DNA of 64,000 nt. It comes from a bacterium. GTDB lineage: Bacteria > Actinomycetota > Acidimicrobiia > Acidimicrobiales > Bin134. Each line of letters starts with the position of its first letter. Positions within the stretch are counted from its first letter, which is position 1. The notes beneath the pieces are model-generated. The model was given only the letters and a program-made list of their open reading frames with translations, ran no database searches and was not told the origin of the DNA. The stretch is taken from NCBI GenBank assembly GCA_026705465.1, contig JAPPAP010000025.1, forward strand, positions 62,001 to 126,000, in the 5' to 3' direction. The position numbers and the translations under genes are program-made. Positions 58,392 through 64,000 of the stretch are shown here, one piece after another.

Positions 58392-58934
58392 TTGTCCGGC
58401 CCCGGCGGGGTCGGCAAGGGCACAATCGCGGCCGTCCTCGTGGCCGCGGATCCCGATTTATGGCTTAGCCGCTCGTGGACGACTCGCGTCCGTCGACCCG
58501 GAGAGTCAGAAGCCGCCTACGTGTTCGCTGACGAGGCCGAATTCCGGGCCAAAATCGCCGAGGGCGGATTTGTGGAGTGGGCAGAGATTGCCGGAAATCT
58601 CTACGGAACGCCGAAACCCGATCCCCCGGCTGGCTGCGACGTTCTGTTGGAGATCGATGTCCAAGGGGCAGCCCAAGTAAGGGAGAGCCACCCCGATGCC
58701 CTGTGCATCTTCGTCGAAGCGCCATCGGCGGCTGAGCAGGAATCCCGCCTGCGGGGTCGAGGTGATCCTGAGGCTCATATTGCCAAACGGCTGGCTCTGG
58801 CCGACTCAGAGCGAATCCAGGCCTACGAGCTCAACGCGATCCACGTCGTCAACGACAGCCTTGAAGAGGCGGTGTCGGCGGTCGCGCTACTTATTGAAGA
58901 GACCCGTCGGCAGCGGTCTAGCAATGACGGTTGA
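58392..58934 (+). CDS. gmk: Guanylate kinase (start uncertain; CTG at 58380 would restore [10 protein letters not shown])
   Basis: [53 protein letters not shown]. Confidence 0.9.
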   Translation: MSGPGGVGKGTIAAVLVAADPDLWLSRSWTTRVRRPGESEAAYVFADEAEFRAKIAEGGFVEWAEIAGNLYGTPKPDPPAGCDVLLEIDVQGAAQVRESHPDALCIFVEAPSAAEQESRLRGRGDPEAHIAKRLALADSERIQAYELNAIHVVNDSLEEAVSAVALLIEETRRQRSSNDG

Positions 58935-58964
58935 GGTCGACGACGTTGGGGGGCAATGACGGTT
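58921..58964 (+). repeat. Direct repeat GCAATGACGGTT at gmk 3' end (offset 32)
   Basis: 58921-58932 and 58953-58964. Confidence 0.85.
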
Positions 58965-59033
58965 AAGTCAGCCTGTCCTGATATCATTATCCCGCTCTCC
59001 CCAGTGCCCGTTGGAAGAAGGCTGCGCAGATGA
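58924..59033 (+). other. Two overlapping micro-ORFs ([36 protein letters not shown]) bridging gmk to rpoZ
   Basis: 58924-58959, then 58956-59033; both stops sit in ATGA overlaps, the second with rpoZ ATG 59030. Confidence 0.5.
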
Positions 59034-59395
59034 CCGAACAGCACGACACCATGATGTATCCGACAATCGAGGAGCTCCTTGGCCGCACCGATTCGAAGTT
59101 TCGCCTGGTGACGCTGGGAGCACTGCGAGCGTGCCAGATCAACTCCTATTTCGGCCAGCTCGGCGAGGGGCTAGGGGCGATGGTGCCACCCCAGGTGCTG
59201 ACCATGTCCCGCAAGCCCCTGTCGATTGCTTTCGAGGAGATCGCGTCCGACAAGATCATCGCCACCGATCCCCCAGAGATCCCTGATGAGGATGTATTGG
59301 CTGACTCCATGATCCCCTCCGGCGACGCTGATCTGGATCAAGCCGGTCTAGAACAAGCCGATCAAGACGACGCCGATCTGGACTCTGCGTCCTGA
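59030..59395 (+). CDS. rpoZ: RNA polymerase omega subunit with acidic C-terminal tail
   Basis: MMYPTIEELLGRTDSKFRLVTLGALRACQINSYF...KPLSIAFEEIASDKI. Confidence 0.9.
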   Translation: MTEQHDTMMYPTIEELLGRTDSKFRLVTLGALRACQINSYFGQLGEGLGAMVPPQVLTMSRKPLSIAFEEIASDKIIATDPPEIPDEDVLADSMIPSGDADLDQAGLEQADQDDADLDSAS

Positions 59396-59402
59396 CAAAC
59401 CC

Positions 59403-60641
59403 ATGACTTCGGTCGCCGGCAAGCGCATCGTTCTTGGCGTGAGCGGGGGGATCGCGGCGTACAAGGCGGTAGAGATCTGCCGCCGGCTGATGGACAGCGG
59501 TGCCCACGTCATTCCGGTGCTCACCAAGGGCGCCACCCGGTTTGTGGGCCGCGCCACCTTTGATGCTCTGGCTTCGGAGCCGGTCCAGATGAGCCTCTTT
59601 GACGAGGACGATCCCATTCCTCACACCACGTTGGGTCAGACGGCCGATTGCGTGCTCGTCGCCCCGGCCACTGCCCGAGTGATCGGCGCCTACGCCGCTG
59701 GCATCAGCTCCGACTTGCTGACCGCCACCCTCATCGCCACGCGGGCTCCGGTGGTGATCTGCCCGGCCATGCACACCGAGATGTGGGAGCACCCGGCGGT
59801 GGCGGACAATATCGCCACCCTGGTCAAGCGGGGCGTTTCCATAGTGGGGCCGGAGTCGGGTCGCTTGGCGGGCGGTGACGAGGGGGCGGGAAGACTCAGC
59901 TCGCCGGCCGACATTGTGGCCGCTGTGGATCGGGTGCTCGATTCCACCGGTCGACGCCTCGACATGGCCGGTCTGTCTGTCGTGGTTACTGCGGGGGGTA
60001 CTCGGGAGCCGATTGACCCGGTGCGCTATATCGGGAACCGCTCCTCTGGGAAGCAGGGCTATGCCTTCGCCGAGGAGGCCGCTGCTAGGGGGGCCAAAGT
60101 CACCATCATCACCACTGTGGATCGTCCTGGACCTCTGGGCACCACCGTGGTGTCAGGGATCACAGTGGTAAGAGTCAACACTGCTGAGGAGATGGCTGCG
60201 GCCACCGCTGAGGCTGCCAAGGAGGCCGATGTAGTGATTATGGCCGCGGCAGTAGCCGATTTCCGCCCGGTCGATCCTGCGGGGGTCAAGATCAAAAAGC
60301 GCGATGGCGTGCCCGCCATCCAATTGGAGCCCACTCCCGACATCCTGGCTGGGTTGGGGGCGTCCAAGCCGGAAGGGCAGATCTTGGTGGGGTTTGCCGC
60401 CGAGACCTGCGAGGTGGCTGACAACGCCGCCGCCAAGCTGAGCGGCAAAGGCGCCGACTACATCGTGGCCAATGATGTGGCGGCTGAGAACGTCGGTTTC
60501 GCCTACGACACCAACGAAGTGACGGTGCTAGCTTCCGATGGCCGAGTTCGGCCGGTCGGAATGCGCTCCAAGCGCCAGGTGGCCCAAGCTGTCCTCGACT
60601 TGGTGATGGGAGACCGCGACGCCTCCGAGGAGAATCAATGA
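59403..60641 (+). CDS. coaBC: Bifunctional phosphopantothenoylcysteine decarboxylase/synthetase
   Basis: [62 protein letters not shown]. Confidence 0.96.
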   Translation: MTSVAGKRIVLGVSGGIAAYKAVEICRRLMDSGAHVIPVLTKGATRFVGRATFDALASEPVQMSLFDEDDPIPHTTLGQTADCVLVAPATARVIGAYAAGISSDLLTATLIATRAPVVICPAMHTEMWEHPAVADNIATLVKRGVSIVGPESGRLAGGDEGAGRLSSPADIVAAVDRVLDSTGRRLDMAGLSVVVTAGGTREPIDPVRYIGNRSSGKQGYAFAEEAAARGAKVTIITTVDRPGPLGTTVVSGITVVRVNTAEEMAAATAEAAKEADVVIMAAAVADFRPVDPAGVKIKKRDGVPAIQLEPTPDILAGLGASKPEGQILVGFAAETCEVADNAAAKLSGKGADYIVANDVAAENVGFAYDTNEVTVLASDGRVRPVGMRSKRQVAQAVLDLVMGDRDASEENQ

Positions 60642-61813
60642 GCCAAGGGTCAAATGGCCGACACCGCTTCACGTCTGAGTCGGTCACCGGCGGCCACCCC
60701 GACAAGATCGCCGATCAGATTTCCGACGGTGTGCTGGATGCCCTTTTGGCCGTGGACATCGGCAGCCGGGTGGCATGTGAGACCTTGGTTACCACTGGAC
60801 TGGTGGTGGTGGCCGGAGAGATCTCCACCGACGGCTATATCGACATTCCCCGGGTGGTGCGCGACACCATCACCGGGATCGGCTACGACCGGGAGGACTA
60901 CGGCTTCGACGGCAACACCTGCGGGGTGATGGTGTCCATCGACGACCAGTCTCCCGACATTGCCCAGGGGGTGGACCGGCTCGACCCCCTGGAGCAGGGG
61001 GCCGGCGACCAGGGGATGATGTTCGGGTTTGCCTGTGATGAGACCCCCGAGTTGATGCCGCTGCCCATCCACATCGCCCACCGGATGGTGGAGCGCCTCA
61101 CCGAGGTTCGCCGGGCGGGCACGGTGCCCTATCTCCGACCCGACGGAAAGAGCCAGGTCACGTTCGAGTACGAGGGGACCAGGGCGGTCGGGCTGAGTGC
61201 CGTGCTCATATCGGCCCACCACCGCGATGGAACCGATCTCAACGAGATGAAGGACGACCTCAAGGAGCAGGTCATCGATCCAATGGTGCCCGAGCAGTTC
61301 CGCGACGACGACTACGACGTGCTGGTCAATCCCACCGGGAAGTTTGTGAGAGGTGGACCAGTGGCCGATGCTGGGCTCACTGGGCGCAAGATCATTGTCG
61401 ACACTTATGGGGGCATGGCCCGCCACGGCGGGGGCGCCTTCTCCGGCAAGGACCCCAGCAAAGTGGACCGGTCGGCGGCCTACGCAGCCCGCTGGGTGGC
61501 CAAGAATGTGGTGGCTTCTGGAGCGGCTTCCCGCTGCGAAGTGCAAGTGTCCTATGCCATCGGCATCGCCCGCCCAATGTCGGTGATGGTGGAGACCTTC
61601 GGCACCGAGACGGTGGACCCGGTCAAGATCAGCCATCAGGTGAACGAGATCTTCGATCTGCGCCCGGCGGCCATCATCCGGGACCTGGAACTGCTTCGGC
61701 CCATCTATCAGAACACGGCGGCCTACGGTCACTTCGGGCGCAGCCCCGACAGCATCTTCACCTGGGAGCGCACCGATCGGGTGGACGATCTCCGCTCGGC
61801 CCTAGGCCTGTAG
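60638..61813 (+). CDS. metK: S-adenosylmethionine synthase
   Basis: [70 protein letters not shown]. Confidence 0.97.
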   Translation: MSQGSNGRHRFTSESVTGGHPDKIADQISDGVLDALLAVDIGSRVACETLVTTGLVVVAGEISTDGYIDIPRVVRDTITGIGYDREDYGFDGNTCGVMVSIDDQSPDIAQGVDRLDPLEQGAGDQGMMFGFACDETPELMPLPIHIAHRMVERLTEVRRAGTVPYLRPDGKSQVTFEYEGTRAVGLSAVLISAHHRDGTDLNEMKDDLKEQVIDPMVPEQFRDDDYDVLVNPTGKFVRGGPVADAGLTGRKIIVDTYGGMARHGGGAFSGKDPSKVDRSAAYAARWVAKNVVASGAASRCEVQVSYAIGIARPMSVMVETFGTETVDPVKISHQVNEIFDLRPAAIIRDLELLRPIYQNTAAYGHFGRSPDSIFTWERTDRVDDLRSALGL

Positions 61814-61826
61814 TGGTGTAAGCCAT

Positions 61827-63539
61827 TTGAACGTTCGGGTTCTGACCGACGTTGTTGCTGTAGACCGCGAGTTCACGTATACGGTCCCCGAGGGCTGGGC
61901 CGACGATCCCCGATTCGGGATAGGGGCCATGGTGCGGGTGGTGTTGCATGGTCGCCGGGTGGGGGGCTGGATCACCGAGATGGACGTGGAGTCCCCCGAA
62001 GGAGTGGAGCTCACTCCTTTGGCCAAGCTCAGCAGCCTGGGACCCGGCAGAGAACTCATCGATTTGAGCGAATGGGCCGCATGGCGCTGGGCTGGTCGCC
62101 GGGCCCACTTCTTGAGAACCGCCTCGCCTCCCCGGGTGGTTGCTGCCCTATCACGGCCTCAGCGCTCCCGGATGGTGCCCTCCGCCGACTACGCCGATCT
62201 CTTTGAGGGAGAGGGCCGTACCCTGCGCCAAGGGCCTTCAGACGACGCCCTGCCCATAGCTCTTGCTGCCGCGTCCCGAGGCCAGGCGCTGATCTTGGTG
62301 CCCGACCACGGCCGGGCTGACGAGCTGGCGAGGCGGTTGGGCAGGGAAGGAGTGTGGGCGGCGCGCTACCCGGATGGCTGGGCCGCGGCCGCGGCAGGGG
62401 CCACCGTGGTGGGCACAGTGTCGGCCGCCTGGGCACCGGCCCCTGATCTGTCCGCCGTGCTGGTGATTGACGAGCATGACGAGTCGTACCGCTCAGAGGC
62501 TGCTCCCACGTGGAGCGGCCGGGATGTGGCCATTGAGCGGGCCCGGCGGGCGGGCGTGCCCTGCGTGCTGCTGTCGCCGGTGCCCTCGTTGGAGGCGCTG
62601 CGGTCCCGGCTGGTAATGCGCCCTACGCAGGGCACTGAACGGGCTGGCTGGCCGCAGGTGGAGGTGGTGGACCGCCGCAGCGAAGACCCGGGTCGGGCGG
62701 GGCTGTACTCTCCGCAGCTGGTCCAGGCGCTGCGAGACGGGGGCCGAGCGGCCTGCGTGTTGAACCGCCGGGGCCGGTCGCTGCTGCTGGCCTGCCACCT
62801 GTGCGGCGAACTCGCCGTGTGCACTGAATGCACTGCACCAATGCGCCAGACCGAGGACAAGCAGTTGCGGTGTCGGGCGGGTGATCATGTTCGTCCCCTG
62901 GTGTGCGCCGAGTGCGGCAGCACCAAAATGCGCAACCTCCGGGCCGGAATCAAGCGGGTTCGCGAGGAGGTCGAAGCGCTGGTGCGCACGCCCGTAGCCG
63001 AGGCCACTGGCAGCGGCTACGACGGTCCACCCACGGCCCGGGTGGTGGTGGGCACCGAGGCGGTGCTGCACTTGGGCCGGCCGTTCGACCTGGTTGCCTT
63101 CTTGGAGTTCGACCAGGAATTGCTAGCCCCCCGGTTCCGAGCCCGGGAGCAGGCGCTGGCCCTCATTGCCCGGGCGGCCCGGATCACCGGTCCCCGTGAT
63201 GCTGGCGGGAAGATCGTGCTGCAAACTCGCCTGCCCGACAGCCCCGTGGTGGCGGCCGCGCTCCGAGCCGATCCGGCGCTGTTGGCCCGCGCTGAACGAG
63301 ACCGCCGCCAAGAGCTGGGCCTGCCTCCCTACGGGGCCATTGCCGTGGTTTCTGGCCCGGTGGCGGGGGAGTACATGGAGCGATTCGGGACTCCGCTAGG
63401 GGTTCGCATCGCCTCCGACCCCGGCGGGCAGTTCTTCCTGCGAGCCCCCGACTACGACACCCTCTGCGACGCTCTGGCCTCAGTGGAGCGCCCCAGCGGC
63501 CGACTCCGCATCGACGTCGACCCCATCAGAGCGATTTAG
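61827..63539 (+). CDS. priA: PriA-like primosomal protein N' lacking recognisable Walker A
   Basis: N-terminal 3'BD-like VLTDVVAVDREFTYTVPEGW; Zn-type cysteines CHLCGELAVCTEC, CAECGS; no GxGKT. Confidence 0.82.
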   Translation: MNVRVLTDVVAVDREFTYTVPEGWADDPRFGIGAMVRVVLHGRRVGGWITEMDVESPEGVELTPLAKLSSLGPGRELIDLSEWAAWRWAGRRAHFLRTASPPRVVAALSRPQRSRMVPSADYADLFEGEGRTLRQGPSDDALPIALAAASRGQALILVPDHGRADELARRLGREGVWAARYPDGWAAAAAGATVVGTVSAAWAPAPDLSAVLVIDEHDESYRSEAAPTWSGRDVAIERARRAGVPCVLLSPVPSLEALRSRLVMRPTQGTERAGWPQVEVVDRRSEDPGRAGLYSPQLVQALRDGGRAACVLNRRGRSLLLACHLCGELAVCTECTAPMRQTEDKQLRCRAGDHVRPLVCAECGSTKMRNLRAGIKRVREEVEALVRTPVAEATGSGYDGPPTARVVVGTEAVLHLGRPFDLVAFLEFDQELLAPRFRAREQALALIARAARITGPRDAGGKIVLQTRLPDSPVVAAALRADPALLARAERDRRQELGLPPYGAIAVVSGPVAGEYMERFGTPLGVRIASDPGGQFFLRAPDYDTLCDALASVERPSGRLRIDVDPIRAI

Positions 63540-64000
63540 ACAGCACCTCGAGGATTCGGTAGCCGCGGCGGGAACTGAGCCGGGTGGTGGGCCAGCCCTG
63601 TTGGTTGAGCCAGCGGGCCAGGGAGTCGGAGCCCAGGTTCTTGTTGACCACCAGATAGGCCCGCCCATCGTCGGCCAACCGCCCTAGCCAGGTGGCGAGC
63701 ACCTCGTGGAGAGCGGCCTTGCCGATGCGAATGGGCGGGTTGGAGTAGATGGTGGCAAAGCGCACATCGGGGGCCACTCCGTCGGGGTGGCACACCGCGG
63801 CATCAGGGCGGCCACAGCCGTCCAGGTTGGCCCGGCACAGCTCCAGGGCTCGGGGATTCACGTCGATGGCCCACAGCGGAGCTTGCGGCGCCCACTGTCC
63901 CAGCGCCACCGCAATGGGCCCGTAGCCGCAGCCCAAGTCCAGCATGGGCCTATCTTGTGGAGGTCGGGGCGCCTCGGCCAGCAGGTAGTTGGTGCCGAAA
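63526..64000 (-). CDS. RsmC-like class I methyltransferase (5' end outside window)
   Basis: MLDLGCGYGPIAVALG..AIDVNPRALELCRANL..YSNPPIRIGK; frame open to window end (FGTNYLLAEAPRPPQDRPMLDLGCGYG). Confidence 0.85.
   Translation of the reverse strand, partial: FGTNYLLAEAPRPPQDRPMLDLGCGYGPIAVALGQWAPQAPLWAIDVNPRALELCRANLDGCGRPDAAVCHPDGVAPDVRFATIYSNPPIRIGKAALHEVLATWLGRLADDGRAYLVVNKNLGSDSLARWLNQQGWPTTRLSSRRGYRILEVLSKSL

Noticed and set aside
1-64000. CRISPR arrays, tRNA/rRNA genes, transposases or prophage genes
   Set aside because: No spacer-repeat periodicity, cloverleaf or transposase/integrase sequence recognised by eye; a tRNAscan/Infernal run would be decisive.

Overview
This 64 kb window is a dense, GC-rich actinobacterial chromosome segment. 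The gene set (actinobacterial mIHF, MshC, PimA/PIM acyltransferase, InhA-type FabI, F420-linked enzymes, helicase-motif-less PriA) suggests an Acidimicrobiia-like lineage; that placement is inference. I saw no rRNA, tRNA, CRISPR array or mobile element. Order of content: ABC permease (partial); DNA methyltransferase with an extra C-terminal domain; MarR/ABC-exporter operon; CNNM/HlyC pair; F420 enzymes, FabI and MshC; thrS-HIT-pgsA-acyltransferase-pimA; a catalytically degenerate M48-like protein; DUF3048 lipoprotein; pdxST-yebC; ruvCAB; queA-tgt-yajC-secDF-apt-rel-hisS-aspS-rarA-alaS-ruvX-mltG-aroE-A24 peptidase-aroK-aroB-aroQ-pepQ-efp-nusB; pyrR-pyrB-pyrC-carA-carB-pyrD-pyrF; mIHF-gmk-rpoZ-coaBC-metK-priA; RsmC-like methyltransferase (partial). 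The most unusual signal lies in the short gaps between genes. Many are bridged by micro-ORFs whose start overlaps or nearly abuts the upstream stop and whose stop overlaps the downstream start (ATGA/TTGA). Several of these arise where the start region of the downstream gene has been tandemly duplicated at about 32-40 nt offset. Other findings: a pseudo-M48 protease, a PyrR-binding-loop plus terminator-like leader on the pyr operon, and a recurring leaderless promoter layout (TANNNT 6-9 nt before the start).
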